From assembly GCF_000474215.1 (NCBI RefSeq), contig NZ_BAUC01000018.1, positions 1 through 64,000 on the forward strand: DNA of 64,000 nt, written 5' to 3'. The position numbers and the translations under genes were made by a program. The notes beneath the pieces are model-generated. The model saw only the letters and a program-made list of their open reading frames with translations, had not been told where the DNA came from and did not search any database. This DNA is from Edwardsiella hoshinae NBRC 105699 = ATCC 33379 (GTDB taxonomy: Bacteria > Pseudomonadota > Gammaproteobacteria > Enterobacterales > Enterobacteriaceae). Each line of letters starts with the position of its first letter. The stretch's first letter is position 1. This document shows, piece after piece, positions 51,815 through 62,608 of the stretch.

Positions 51815-52753
51815 ATGAAAGTTGCGGTTCTCGGCGCAGCGGGTGGCATCGGCCAGGCGCTCGCTCTTCTGCTTAAGACACAGCTGCCTTCAGGTTCAGA
51901 ACTCTCTCTCTATGATATCGCGCCGGTAACCCCGGGGGTCGCCGTTGATCTGAGCCATATCCCAACGGCGGTCAAGGTACGCGGTTTCGGTGGTGAGGAT
52001 GCCTCTCCTGCCCTGGAAGGGGCGGATATCGTATTGATCTCTGCCGGTGTAGCGCGTAAACCAGGGATGGATCGTTCTGATCTGTTCAACGTTAACGCGG
52101 GTATTATCCGTAACCTGATCAGCCAGGTTGCTCGCGCTTGTCCGAATGCCTGTATCGGTATCATCACCAACCCGGTGAATACTATGGTGCCGATCGCGGC
52201 GGAAGTATTGAAGAAAGCCGGTGTCTATAACCCGAACAAACTGTTCGGTGTGACCACGCTGGATATCATCCGTTCTAACACTTTTGTGGGTGAACTGAAG
52301 AACTTGGATCCGGCGACGTTGGATGTTCCGGTGATCGGTGGACATTCCGGCGTGACCATTCTGCCGTTGCTGTCTCAGATCCCGGGTGTTAGCCTCAGCG
52401 AGCAGGAAGTTGCGGATCTGACCAAACGCATCCAGAACGCCGGTACCGAAGTGGTAGAAGCCAAGGCGGGTGGCGGATCAGCGACGCTGGCAATGGGTCA
52501 GGCAGCCGCGCGTTTTGCCCTTTCGCTGGTGCGCGCCATGCAGGGCGACGAGAATGTGGTCGAGTGCGGCTATGTTGAGAGTGATGGCGAGTATGCCCGC
52601 TTCTTCGCTCAGCCGCTGCTGTTGGGCAAGGAAGGGTTGGTACAGCGTCTGAATATCGGTACCTTGAGTGCCTTCGAACAGCATGCGTTAGAGAGTATGC
52701 TGGATGTGCTACGTAAGGATATCGCGTTGGGCGAAGACTTTATTAATAAATAA
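51815..52753 (+). CDS. mdh: Malate dehydrogenase
   Basis: NAD-dependent oxidation of malate to oxaloacetate in the citrate cycle. The protein has 312 residues, as E. coli. The N-terminal dinucleotide fold [20 protein letters not shown] carries the Gly-rich turn. The substrate-binding Arg loop [13 protein letters not shown], the [11 protein letters not shown] segment and the catalytic His in [12 protein letters not shown] are intact. AAGGAG precedes the ATG. Strong terminator follows; convergent with sfsB. Confidence 0.98.
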   Translation: MKVAVLGAAGGIGQALALLLKTQLPSGSELSLYDIAPVTPGVAVDLSHIPTAVKVRGFGGEDASPALEGADIVLISAGVARKPGMDRSDLFNVNAGIIRNLISQVARACPNACIGIITNPVNTMVPIAAEVLKKAGVYNPNKLFGVTTLDIIRSNTFVGELKNLDPATLDVPVIGGHSGVTILPLLSQIPGVSLSEQEVADLTKRIQNAGTEVVEAKAGGGSATLAMGQAAARFALSLVRAMQGDENVVECGYVESDGEYARFFAQPLLLGKEGLVQRLNIGTLSAFEQHALESMLDVLRKDIALGEDFINK

Positions 52754-52773
52754 GTCTTACTCGTGTACAGACG

Positions 52774-52802
52774 AAACCGCAGGCATAGCCTGCGGTTTTT
52801 TT
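52774..52802 (+). terminator. Terminator of mdh
   Basis: Eleven-bp stem AAACCGCAGGC/GCCTGCGGTTT with loop ATA, T run to 52802, 20 bases after mdh. Confidence 0.94.
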
Positions 52803-52812
52803 ATGTGGCGGA

Positions 52813-53097
52813 TTATGTTTTTCCTTTGCTTACTGTCGTACGGATCAGGCTTTTGCGATCGAGCAGCTCATGAGTGACGGGATCATAGTAGCGGCTGGGC
52901 CAGATCTTGCTGGGGTGGATTTCTAACGCATCGGCGATCAACCATTCACCTTTAGGCCAAGCGCGTGTCAGGGCGTTGGCGAGGGTGGAGCTGGAGAGGC
53001 CAGCATTGCGTGACACCTGAGTGAGCGTCAGTTTGCGTTTATGCAGGGCGGCGATGATTTCTGCCGGGTGCCAATCTTCCGGAATTGCTTTTTTCAT
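52813..53097 (-). CDS. sfsB: Ner-like DNA-binding regulator SfsB
   Basis: Small transcription factor of the Mu Ner/Nlp type; in E. coli extra copies activate maltose genes without CRP. The protein has 94 residues from ATG 53097, which has AAGGA upstream; 21 upstream in-frame residues are not used. Helix-turn-helix LTQVSRNAGLSSSTLANALTR (about 26-46), then the conserved WPKGEWLIADAL and IWPSRYYDP. The C terminus is basic. Convergent with mdh, and upstream of ispB's terminator on the same strand. Confidence 0.9.
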   Translation of the reverse strand: MKKAIPEDWHPAEIIAALHKRKLTLTQVSRNAGLSSSTLANALTRAWPKGEWLIADALEIHPSKIWPSRYYDPVTHELLDRKSLIRTTVSKGKT

Positions 53098-53251
53098 CGG
53101 TGGTTTCCTTCTCACTGGACATACCTTCATGGTATCGGCGTTTGAAAAATGCCCTATCACTATCTAAAAACGATGTTTTCTTTTCAATTAATTTCTAACT
53201 TATGCAGTTAATGGAAAGCAAGAATTGTGATTTTGCATGCAATGCAGCGTG

Positions 53252-53279
53252 AAAAAACAAAAGGCGCCGCAAGGCGCCT
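53252..53279 (-). terminator. Terminator of ispB
   Basis: Minus strand: AGGCGCC/GGCGCCT stem with a four-base loop and TTTTGTTTTTT tail, 20 bases after the ispB stop. Confidence 0.9.
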
Positions 53280-53299
53280 GTGTGCTTTGAGGAAAATTT

Positions 53300-54271
53300 T
53301 TAGAATGTACGATTGACGGCGAGATTGGCCAAGCCGATTAATGCTTGCTTATAGGGCGTATCGTCAAGTACAGCCAAGGCGGCGATAGCCTTGTCTGCCT
53401 CTTCTTCAGCCCGACGGCGGGTATAGTCGAGCGAACCGACCTGTTGCATGGTTTCCAGCACCGGATCCAGTAGGTGGCGGCCGTTACCCTGTTCGATCGC
53501 CTGGCGGATCATGGCGGATCGTTCCGGGGAGCCGTGGCGCATGGCGTGCAGGAGCGGTAGCGTCGGTTTACCCTCATTGAGATCGTCGCCTGTGTTCTTA
53601 CCCAGCGTCGCCCCATCGGCATCATAGTCAAGCAGGTCATCGATCAGTTGAAATGCCGTGCCGAGATAACGCCCGTAATCTTGCAACGCCCGCTCCTGAT
53701 GTGCATCGGCGCCGGCCAAGATGGCGGAGCATTGGGCGGCGGCCTCGAACAAGCGGGCGGTCTTGCTGTAGATCACCTGCATGTAATTTTCTTCACTGAT
53801 ATCCGGATCGTTCACGTTCATCAGTTGCATGACCTCGCCTTCGGCGATGACATTGGTTGCCGCGGACATTAGCTCTAAAATACGCAGCGATTGCAGGCTG
53901 GTCATCATCTGGAAAGCTCGGGTATAGATGAAGTCGCCCACCAGTACGCTGGCGGCATTGCCGAAGGCGGCATTAGCGGTGGCTTTACCTCTCCGCATAT
54001 CTGATTCGTCGACTACGTCATCGTGCAGTAGTGTGGCGGTATGGATGAACTCGATGAGGGCAGCGATGATGACATGGCGATCACCCTGGTAGTGGAGTGC
54101 CCGCGCCGCGAGTACCGCGATCATCGGACGGATCCGCTTGCCGCCGCCGCTGATGATGTAATAGCCAAGCTGGTTGATAAGCGTGACGTCCGAGTTTAAC
54201 TGGTGAAGAATTTTTGCGTTAACATCCGCCATATCCTGCGCGGTTAACTCAGTAATTTTTTCTAAATTCAT
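53300..54271 (-). CDS. ispB: Octaprenyl diphosphate synthase
   Basis: Makes the C40 side chain of ubiquinone and menaquinone from farnesyl and isopentenyl diphosphates. The protein has 323 residues, the same as E. coli. Both Asp-rich motifs are present: HDDVVDESD (about 84-92) and LIDDLLDYDAD (about 211-221). GGGKRIRPM and the MQLMNVNDPDISEE segment are intact. Divergent from rplU with about 260 bases between, the E. coli order. Confidence 0.97.
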   Translation of the reverse strand: MNLEKITELTAQDMADVNAKILHQLNSDVTLINQLGYYIISGGGKRIRPMIAVLAARALHYQGDRHVIIAALIEFIHTATLLHDDVVDESDMRRGKATANAAFGNAASVLVGDFIYTRAFQMMTSLQSLRILELMSAATNVIAEGEVMQLMNVNDPDISEENYMQVIYSKTARLFEAAAQCSAILAGADAHQERALQDYGRYLGTAFQLIDDLLDYDADGATLGKNTGDDLNEGKPTLPLLHAMRHGSPERSAMIRQAIEQGNGRHLLDPVLETMQQVGSLDYTRRRAEEEADKAIAALAVLDDTPYKQALIGLANLAVNRTF

Positions 54272-54429
54272 TGTTTTATATCAACTGTGTATGGATATCC
54301 CGCCAGGTGGCAGCCCTTGCCAAGCTGCCATGGGCAGCCAACTATAGTATGATTGTACTTGAAAAATGGTTTAGATAAACGGCGGGGAGGGAACTGTGTT
54401 TTTTTTCTTCTTTTCTCCTGATTCTACCC

Positions 54430-54842
<413 letters not shown>

Positions 54843-54848
54843 TTTTAG

Positions 54849-55118
<270 letters not shown>

Positions 55119-55144
55119 GTTTTTCGCGTCCTGAAAGATGTAAG

Positions 55145-55172
55145 GCCCCGCAATACTTTGCGGGGCTTTTTT
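55145..55172 (+). terminator. Terminator after rpmA
   Basis: GCCCCGCAA/TTGCGGGGC with loop TACT and six T residues, 26 bases after rpmA and 34 before the yhbE start; likely attenuates read-through into yhbE-obgE. Confidence 0.92.
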
Positions 55173-55205
55173 GCGTTATAAAGACCGACAGTGGCAAGGA
55201 TGGTC

Positions 55206-56141
55206 ATGGAGAATAAGCAGAGTGCGGTCTTAGGCATCGCGTTGGCGCTGACCACCGCTATTTTCTGGGGGGCGTTACCGATCGCCATGAAGCAGGTTTT
55301 GCCTGACATGGCTCCGGAGACCATTGTCTGGTATCGCTTTACCATGGCTGCCATCGGTCTAGGGGGCGTGTTGTGGCTGCGCGGTCAATTGCCGCCGTTG
55401 GCCTCATTACGTCAGCGGCGCTGGCTATTGTGGTTAACGGTCGCCACGGCGGGTCTGCTGGGCAACTTTATTCTGTTTAGCACCTCGTTACAGTACCTGA
55501 GTCCGACCACTTCGCAGGTGATTGGCCAGCTTTCTCCGGTTGGGCTAATGTTTGCCAGCGTGCTGGTACTGAAAGAGCGAATGCGGCCGGCGCAGGCCGT
55601 CGGGGCCGCCTTGCTGATCGCGGGGTTAGTCTTATTCTTTAACACCAGCCTAGCCGAAATTCTGACCCGGCTGACGGATTATACTCTAGGGGTACTGCTT
55701 GGCATGGCGGCGGCGGGGGTCTGGGTCTGTTACGGTATCGCGCAAAAGATACTCTTGCGTCGTCTGGCCTCGCAGCAGATCCTGTGTCTGTTGTATGCTT
55801 TGTGTGCTATTTGCCTATGGCCGTTGGCGCATCCGGAGCAGATTTACCGGCTGAGTACATGGCAACTGGCTTGCCTGCTGTTTTGTGGGGTGAATACTCT
55901 GGTCGGCTATGGCGCCCTAGCCGAGGCGATGGTGCGTTGGCAGGTGGCGAAAGTGGGGGCCATCGTGACGCTTACTCCCCTGTTTACACTGATGTTTTCT
56001 GACGTTCTGGCGCTACTCTGGCCAGCGACTTTTATGGCGCCTACGCTGAATGCGGTGGGCTATATCGGTGCCATCGTGGTGGTGGCCGGAGCCATGTTTT
56101 CTGCGATAGGTCACCGTTGGTGGCCGCGCCAGCGCAGATAA
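55206..56141 (+). CDS. yhbE: DMT-family transporter YhbE
   Basis: EamA-type inner-membrane transporter of unknown substrate. The protein has 311 residues and ten hydrophobic segments in two EamA repeats (about 7-140 and 155-300). TTAIFWGALPIAMKQVLP and YLSPTTSQVIGQLSPVGLMFASV match E. coli YhbE. I choose ATG 55206, five bases after AAGGA; upstream GTG 55191 and ATG 55200 overlap the ribosome site. Located between rpmA and obgE as in E. coli. Confidence 0.93.
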   Translation: MENKQSAVLGIALALTTAIFWGALPIAMKQVLPDMAPETIVWYRFTMAAIGLGGVLWLRGQLPPLASLRQRRWLLWLTVATAGLLGNFILFSTSLQYLSPTTSQVIGQLSPVGLMFASVLVLKERMRPAQAVGAALLIAGLVLFFNTSLAEILTRLTDYTLGVLLGMAAAGVWVCYGIAQKILLRRLASQQILCLLYALCAICLWPLAHPEQIYRLSTWQLACLLFCGVNTLVGYGALAEAMVRWQVAKVGAIVTLTPLFTLMFSDVLALLWPATFMAPTLNAVGYIGAIVVVAGAMFSAIGHRWWPRQRR

Positions 56142-56189
56142 ACCGGGCTGCCAGCGGGCGGCTCGGTCACTGATTTACGGAGACAGTAG

Positions 56190-57365
<1,176 letters not shown>

Positions 57366-57384
57366 TACGCCTCTCACTCGCCTA

Positions 57385-57408
57385 CAGGGCCGCCTAATGG
57401 CGGCCCTG
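57385..57408. terminator. Hairpin between obgE and basS
   Basis: Ten-bp stem CAGGGCCGCC/GGCGGCCCTG with loop TAAT between convergent obgE and basS. T runs are weak on both sides (TGTCATTTT on plus). Confidence 0.7.
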
Positions 57409-57467
57409 TGTCATTTTATCCGGAGCCCCGAGGCGCAGTCTCGCCGCGGTTGAGCCGGCTTGTGGTG

Positions 57468-58538
57468 CTAGTAATCGTGTAGGGTAAGCGGCAGCTGGCA
57501 GCTGGCATTGAGTCCTGGTCCTGGACGGTTATTGCGTAAGCTGAGCTGTCCTTTATGGAGTTGCAGCACGCGTACCACGATATGCAGCCCTAAACCGCTA
57601 CCACCGAAGCGGCGATCTAAGCGGTGGAAGGGTTCGGTTAGCTCATTGGCGCATGACTCGTCGATCCCTGGCCCGCGGTCGATTACCTGGAGAATGCCGT
57701 AGCGCTCGCTGGGATCGCGCTCGACGCGTAACAAGATATCACTCTGCTCGGGGCTGTAGCGATGGGCGTTTTCCAGGAGGTTACGTAGCATCAGGCTCAA
57801 GAGCATCGCATCGCCATACATCGGTAGCTGGGGCGGGATCTCCAATAGCAAGCGTTGGCGGCGTTGGGCTAACATTTCCCGTAGTGCATGTTGTTGTGGC
57901 CGGATCACGTCGGCGATCAGATCTACGCGCGGACAGTGGCCGCCGGCGAAGTCTTGCCCAGTGCGGGACAGCATTAACAGCTGTTCTACCGTTGCCATCA
58001 ACTGATCGATGCGTTGTACCAGCATGGCGGCCTGCTCAACACCATTCTGCTCCATGAGCTCCAAGTGTAGGCGTATACCGGCTAACGGGGTGCGTAATTC
58101 GTGGGCCGCATCTGCCGTAAAGAGGCGCTCCTGGCGTAGGGTATGCTGTAAGCGGGCGAACAGATGATTGAGGGTGCGGGTGACCGAGGTGATTTCGACC
58201 ATCTTGCTGTCGATATCGATGGGGGTCAGGTTGCTGGGCGAGCGTTTTTCCAGACGTGCCTGGAGTTGATTGAGCGGACGTACGATCCAACTGACGGCCA
58301 GTGATGAGACCAGTAGAGTAATGCTCATCATCACCAGCGAGGGGATCAACAGAGCGGCGATAGCCTCGCGGATTTCCTTGTCGACATGGGCATTGCGGAC
58401 CTTGGCGCTGAGGGTTTCGTTGACCAGAAAACTGATTTGCTCTCGGCTCTCGTGCCAGAGCCATAGCGCGCTGACTAGCTGCGTGATCAACAAGATTAGC
58501 GCCAGCATGATCAGCAGGTTGCGCCGCATACTGATCAT
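57468..58538 (-). CDS. basS: Sensor histidine kinase BasS (PmrB)
   Basis: Inner-membrane kinase that senses ferric iron, aluminium or low pH and activates BasR, driving lipid A modification and polymyxin resistance. The protein has 356 residues. TM1 is at about 8-27. The short periplasmic loop holds two ExxE metal motifs (Glu30/Glu33 and Glu55/Glu58). TM2 is at about 64-84, then HAMP and His146 in DAAHELRTPLAG. ATPase boxes are NLLENAHRYS, DRGPGI and GGSGLGLHIV. The start overlaps basR by four bases (ATGA). Near dacB here, not beside eptA as in E. coli. Confidence 0.94.
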   Translation of the reverse strand: MISMRRNLLIMLALILLITQLVSALWLWHESREQISFLVNETLSAKVRNAHVDKEIREAIAALLIPSLVMMSITLLVSSLAVSWIVRPLNQLQARLEKRSPSNLTPIDIDSKMVEITSVTRTLNHLFARLQHTLRQERLFTADAAHELRTPLAGIRLHLELMEQNGVEQAAMLVQRIDQLMATVEQLLMLSRTGQDFAGGHCPRVDLIADVIRPQQHALREMLAQRRQRLLLEIPPQLPMYGDAMLLSLMLRNLLENAHRYSPEQSDILLRVERDPSERYGILQVIDRGPGIDESCANELTEPFHRLDRRFGGSGLGLHIVVRVLQLHKGQLSLRNNRPGPGLNASCQLPLTLHDY

Positions 58539-59197
58539 GGTGCTTTTTCCAGTCGGTAGCCGACACCCCGCAGGGTCTTGATCCGATCGCGCCCCAGTTT
58601 ACGGCGCAGGTTATGGATATGTACCTCCAGCGAATTGGAGCTGAGCTCGTCCTGCCAAGAGTAGAGATCTTGCTGTAAAACTTCACGGCTGATGGTCTGT
58701 CCCGCGCGCGTCATTAGACGCGCTAGGATGGTGAATTCCTTGGGGGTGACCTCCAGTGGCTGGCCGTTACAACTAACCTGATGGCTGGAGAGATCGAGAC
58801 GAATGTTATCCACCTGGAGGATGTTGTCGCACAATCCCTGCATGCGACGGATCAGAGCGCGGGTTCGCGCCAGTAATTCAGCCAGGGCGAAGGGCTTCAC
58901 CAGGTAGTCATCGGCACCGGCATCCAGGCCGGCGACCCGCTCACTGATGGTATCGCGCGCGGTTAGGATCAAGACCGGCGTAGTGATCCCCTCGCGACGC
59001 CACTGACGTAGTGCGCTGCCGCCGTCCATATCGGGTAGACCGAGATCGAGGATAATCAGACTGTATTGCCCGCTCTGTAACAGCGCATTGGCCGCGGCGG
59101 CGCTGCCTGCGCAGTCGCAGGCGTAGTTTTCCCGGCTCATCGCCTGCGCTAATCCCTGTTGGATCAGCGTGTCGTCTTCGACGATCAGGATCTTCAT
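58535..59197 (-). CDS. basR: Response regulator BasR (PmrA)
   Basis: OmpR-family regulator of lipid A modification genes. The protein has 220 residues. The receiver domain (1-115) has phosphoacceptor Asp51 in LIILDLGLPDMDG, the acidic pocket EDD at 7-9 and Lys in YLVKPF. The winged helix DNA-binding domain spans about 125-218 with VHIHNLRRKLG. GAGG precedes the ATG, and dacB ends just nine bases upstream on the same strand, so the two are probably co-transcribed. The basS start overlaps its stop. Confidence 0.95.
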   Translation of the reverse strand: MKILIVEDDTLIQQGLAQAMSRENYACDCAGSAAAANALLQSGQYSLIILDLGLPDMDGGSALRQWRREGITTPVLILTARDTISERVAGLDAGADDYLVKPFALAELLARTRALIRRMQGLCDNILQVDNIRLDLSSHQVSCNGQPLEVTPKEFTILARLMTRAGQTISREVLQQDLYSWQDELSSNSLEVHIHNLRRKLGRDRIKTLRGVGYRLEKAP

Positions 59198-59206
59198 ACA
59201 GCCTCG

Positions 59207-60640
59207 TTAGTTATTACGGTAGATATCACGGTATAGCCGGCTTTCGAAGCGTACCAGTGGCTGACGCCGGATGCGTTGATCTTGCGGTGGCACCGCATAG
59301 CCTGACAGATACTGGACGAAAGCCATACGTTGGCCACTGGCGGTAGTGATGAAGCCGGCCAGGTTATACACCCCCTGTAACGATCCCGTTTTCGCCGAAA
59401 CCTTACCATCCACACCCGCTTCATGCAGCCCGCCACGGTATTGCAGCGTGCCGTCATAGCCGGCCAGCGGCAGCATGCTGATGAAGTTTAGCTGGTTATC
59501 ATTTTGCGCAATGTATTGCAGGACTTCCATCATAGTAGCCGGGGAGATTAGGTTATGACGCGATAGACCCGAGCCGTCGACTACCACGGAGTTACCCAGA
59601 TTGATCCCCGCCTTCTTACGTAAGATCTGACGCACGGCGTCCGAACCGGCGCGCCAGGTACCCGGCACCCCGAAATAGTTATGGCCGATGGTACGGAAGA
59701 CGGTATCGGCGATCATATTGTCCGATTTTTTTAGCATGATACGCAGTAGATCATGCAATGGGGCAGACTGCGTCTGTGCCAAGATGGTACCCTGCGGCGT
59801 CACTTGGGTTTCGCGGCGTAGATGGCCGCCGATATCGATGTTGGCCTGTTGCAGCTCTGCTTTGACGATCGCGCCGGCATAGGCCGCCCCATCCTGTACC
59901 GCAAAAGCCAACGGTAAAGGGTCGGCGCGTTGGGTAAGGCAACCGGTCAGGGTATAACGGTTTAGCTCGCCGGGGACCACATCCAGCTCACAGTACTGAG
60001 CTTCGGCAGAGCCACGCGCCAGCGTTTTGACCTCACTGAACATGTGGACCGGATAGTAGGAGGCGACGCGGATAAACGCCCGTTCACCCGCTTTAGGTGC
60101 GCTGTACAGCGAGACAGAAAAGCAGTTGCGGTCGACAATCGCCGCCGCGGGCGGCGCACTGAAGCATTGGGTGAGGTCGTTCCACGGCCAACCCGGTGCC
60201 TTGTCATGGCTGGCAAACACGGAGGTGTCGATGAATATATCGCCGCTTATCCGTTCGACGCCCTGCTTCTTCAGCGTGGCAACCATATTGCGGATCTGCT
60301 GACGCCGTAGGGTCGGGTCACCGTCGAAGCGCACCACCAGATCGCCATTCAGGGTGCCGGCATTGATCTGTCCGTGAGTCTCAAATGTCGTGGTGAAGCG
60401 GAAGTCTGGCCCCAGTTGCAGCAGTGCGACCAGGGCAGTGATCACCTTCTGGGTACTGGCCGGCAACGCCATCTGTTGCCCGTGGTAGTCAATGGCTGGC
60501 GTGGTGGCACCGACTTTTTGCACCAACAGTGCCAAATTCGTGCCATCGGGCAGGTATTGGGTATAGTCCTGCACCGGAGTCGCTTGGCTGCTAAATGCCA
60601 GCGCACAGGCCAGTCCGCTCAGTAATCGTGAAAATCGCAT
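59207..60640 (-). CDS. dacB: D-alanyl-D-alanine carboxypeptidase/endopeptidase PBP4
   Basis: Class C penicillin-binding protein of the periplasm that trims D-Ala and cuts cross-links. The protein has 477 residues, as E. coli. A signal peptide ends near residue 20 (SSQA-T). The active-site SxxK is Ser62-Thr-Gln-Lys65, the second motif SDN lies in KKSDNMIAD, and the KTG triad in SAKTGS. A large inserted domain separates the first two motifs, as expected. Divergent from greA; followed nine bases later by basR. Confidence 0.96.
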   Translation of the reverse strand: MRFSRLLSGLACALAFSSQATPVQDYTQYLPDGTNLALLVQKVGATTPAIDYHGQQMALPASTQKVITALVALLQLGPDFRFTTTFETHGQINAGTLNGDLVVRFDGDPTLRRQQIRNMVATLKKQGVERISGDIFIDTSVFASHDKAPGWPWNDLTQCFSAPPAAAIVDRNCFSVSLYSAPKAGERAFIRVASYYPVHMFSEVKTLARGSAEAQYCELDVVPGELNRYTLTGCLTQRADPLPLAFAVQDGAAYAGAIVKAELQQANIDIGGHLRRETQVTPQGTILAQTQSAPLHDLLRIMLKKSDNMIADTVFRTIGHNYFGVPGTWRAGSDAVRQILRKKAGINLGNSVVVDGSGLSRHNLISPATMMEVLQYIAQNDNQLNFISMLPLAGYDGTLQYRGGLHEAGVDGKVSAKTGSLQGVYNLAGFITTASGQRMAFVQYLSGYAVPPQDQRIRRQPLVRFESRLYRDIYRNN

Positions 60641-60742
60641 AGTCCCAAGGAAGCCGATAGTTGAAGGTGATATGTTATGTGCCTGCCATACTAAGGCGCA
60701 ATGTGGGTCAAAGTAAACGATGATACTTCGCCGACTCTAGGC

Positions 60743-60811
60743 TAGAATGGCCGGCAAAAGACAGAATTGTGCCTGACCGGGATCTTGTTTCTGGCCAGGA
60801 TTATTTTGTGT
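60743..60811 (+). ncRNA. Possible GraL-like greA leader RNA
   Basis: A -10 TAGAAT (60743-60748) before greA starts a leader in which CCTGACC (60772-60778) pairs with GGCCAGG (60793-60799, one mismatch), followed by a T-rich tail TTATTTTG. In E. coli a terminator at this place makes the small RNA GraL from the greA leader. Position and hairpin fit, but the sequence match is unverified and the -35 is weak. Confidence 0.35.
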
Positions 60812-60888
60812 GGCGCCGGGCCGGTTGGCTGGCGATAACGCCGTCGGAGGCGGGCGTCGACAAAGCAGATTTCGAGGTGACTAAAACA

Positions 60889-61365
60889 ATGAATCAGATT
60901 CCGATGACGTTGCGCGGTGCAGAGAAACTGCGTGAAGAGCTAGAGTTTTTAAAAGGGACCCGTCGCCCGCAGATCATCGCGGCGATCGCCGAGGCACGCG
61001 AACACGGCGATCTCAAGGAGAATGCGGAGTATCACGCGGCGCGTGAGCAGCAAGGATTTTGCGAAGGACGCATTCAGGAGATTGAAGCGAAACTCTCCAA
61101 TGCCCAGGTGATCGACGTCACTAAGATGCCGAATAATGGCCGAGTGATCTTCGGCGCTACCGTGAGTGTGGAAAACCTGGATACGGAAGATCAGCAAACC
61201 TACCGCATCGTGGGTGACGATGAGGCGGACTTCAAACATAATCTGATTTCGGTCAATTCACCGATCGCGCGCGGCCTGATTGGGAAGGAAGAGGGTGACG
61301 TGGTGACGATCAAGACGCCGGGCGGCGAGGTTGAATACGAAATCTTGAAAGTTGAGTATCTCTAA
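60889..61365 (+). CDS. greA: Transcription elongation factor GreA
   Basis: Enters the RNA polymerase secondary channel and stimulates cleavage of backtracked RNA. The protein has 158 residues from ATG 60889 ([18 protein letters not shown]); 40 upstream in-frame residues are leader sequence. The N-terminal coiled coil (about 10-75) carries the acidic tip in [17 protein letters not shown]. The C-terminal FKBP-like domain has [22 protein letters not shown] lies about 11 bases upstream. Ends at a hairpin. Confidence 0.98.
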   Translation: MNQIPMTLRGAEKLREELEFLKGTRRPQIIAAIAEAREHGDLKENAEYHAAREQQGFCEGRIQEIEAKLSNAQVIDVTKMPNNGRVIFGATVSVENLDTEDQQTYRIVGDDEADFKHNLISVNSPIARGLIGKEEGDVVTIKTPGGEVEYEILKVEYL

Positions 61366-61430
61366 GCTTTGGCTTCGTTCGGCGTGACGCTACGTGGCAT
61401 AGCGGAACGGCGCCCAGTGTAAAGATAGGA

Positions 61431-61451
61431 AAAGGCCGCATTGCGGCCTTT
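61431..61451. terminator. Terminator between greA and yhbY
   Basis: AAAGGCCGC/GCGGCCTTT with loop ATT; short T runs on both strands; lies between convergent greA and yhbY. Confidence 0.75.
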
Positions 61452-61510
61452 GCTATATGCTGAGAAAGCCGTGCTTTCTGTGTTATATCTTTTCTTTATA
61501 CGAAAAGAGA

Positions 61511-61804
61511 TTAACGCGGTAAACTGATCTTACGCTCTTCGCTTGGGCGATAAATCACTAAGACGCTACCGATCAGTTGCACGTTACACGCACCGGTTTC
61601 ACGGACGATGGCGTCGGCGATCAGGGTTTTGGTTTCGCGCTCTTCAGCGGCGATTTTCACCTTGATCAGCTCATGGTGCGCCAGCGCCTGTTCAATTTCT
61701 GCGAGCACCCCTTCGGTAAGGCCGTTCGCGCCGAGTTGCACTACAGGCTTCAGCGAATGGGCCAAGCTTTTCAGGTGCTGTTTTTGCTTGTTAGTCAGAT
61801 TCAT
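61511..61804 (-). CDS. yhbY: CRM-domain ribosome assembly protein YhbY
   Basis: RNA-binding protein of the CRM family associated with pre-50S particles. The protein has 97 residues, equal to E. coli. LKPVVQLGANGLTEGVLAEI, then HELIKVKIA (positive surface) and the GSVLVIYRPSEE end are typical. Divergent from rlmE with about 130 bases between; this pairing with rlmE and greA is the E. coli order. Confidence 0.96.
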   Translation of the reverse strand: MNLTNKQKQHLKSLAHSLKPVVQLGANGLTEGVLAEIEQALAHHELIKVKIAAEERETKTLIADAIVRETGACNVQLIGSVLVIYRPSEERKISLPR

Positions 61805-61934
61805 CGTCTTTTTTGCTTAGGTTGGGATTGAAAACGGTACATTCTAGCGCCATCTCAGCATTATCACCAAATCGGTCTTGCGCCGTTGTGGTGTTTTCAA
61901 AGCAGATGAACCTGTAATTTAGTGAGTATTAAAG

Positions 61935-62561
61935 ATGGGTAAAAAACGTTCAGCCAGTTCGAGTCGCTGGTTACAGGAACATTTTAGCGATAAATATGTG
62001 CAACAAGCACAGAAAAAGGGGCTACGTTCGCGTGCCTGGTTTAAACTGGACGAGATCCAGGGGACAGATAAGATCTTCCGGCCGGGGATGACCGTCGTAG
62101 ACCTAGGGGCTGCGCCCGGAGGATGGTCACAGTATGTGGTCACACAAATCGGCGATAAAGGCCGGGTGATTGCGTGTGATCTTTTACCTATGGATCCTAT
62201 CGTTGGCGTCGATTTCCTCCAGGGCGATTTTCGTGATGAATTGGTACTGGCGGCGCTGATGGAGCGAGTGGGGGATGCCAAGGTGCAGGTAGTGATGTCT
62301 GACATGGCACCGAACATGAGTGGTACTCCCTCGGTAGATATTCCTCGTGCCATGTATCTGGTTGAATTGGCATTGGAAATGGCCAAAGATGTTCTGGCAC
62401 CCGGTGGTAGTTTTGTGGTGAAGGTCTTTCAGGGAGAGGGATTTGACGAGTATCTGGGCCAGATCCGCTCCCTGTTTACGAAGGTGAAGATTCGTAAGCC
62501 TGAAGCTTCGCGTGCGCGTTCACGCGAAGTGTACATCGTAGCGACAGGGCGGAAACTGTAG
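61935..62561 (+). CDS. rlmE: 23S rRNA (Um2552) 2'-O-methyltransferase
   Basis: Heat-shock-inducible methyltransferase (FtsJ/RrmJ) that modifies U2552 in the A loop of 23S rRNA late in 50S assembly. The protein has 208 residues. SAM-binding motif [14 protein letters not shown] (about 55-68) and the catalytic K-D-K-E set: Lys38 (WFKLDE), Asp in [10 protein letters not shown], Lys in VVKVFQG and Glu in REVYIVA. ftsH follows after 47 bases, probably in one operon under heat-shock control. Confidence 0.97.
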   Translation: MGKKRSASSSRWLQEHFSDKYVQQAQKKGLRSRAWFKLDEIQGTDKIFRPGMTVVDLGAAPGGWSQYVVTQIGDKGRVIACDLLPMDPIVGVDFLQGDFRDELVLAALMERVGDAKVQVVMSDMAPNMSGTPSVDIPRAMYLVELALEMAKDVLAPGGSFVVKVFQGEGFDEYLGQIRSLFTKVKIRKPEASRARSREVYIVATGRKL

Positions 62562-62608
62562 TACCCTAACGCTGTTTGTTAACACAGTTGTAAAAAGAGG
62601 TTAATCCC

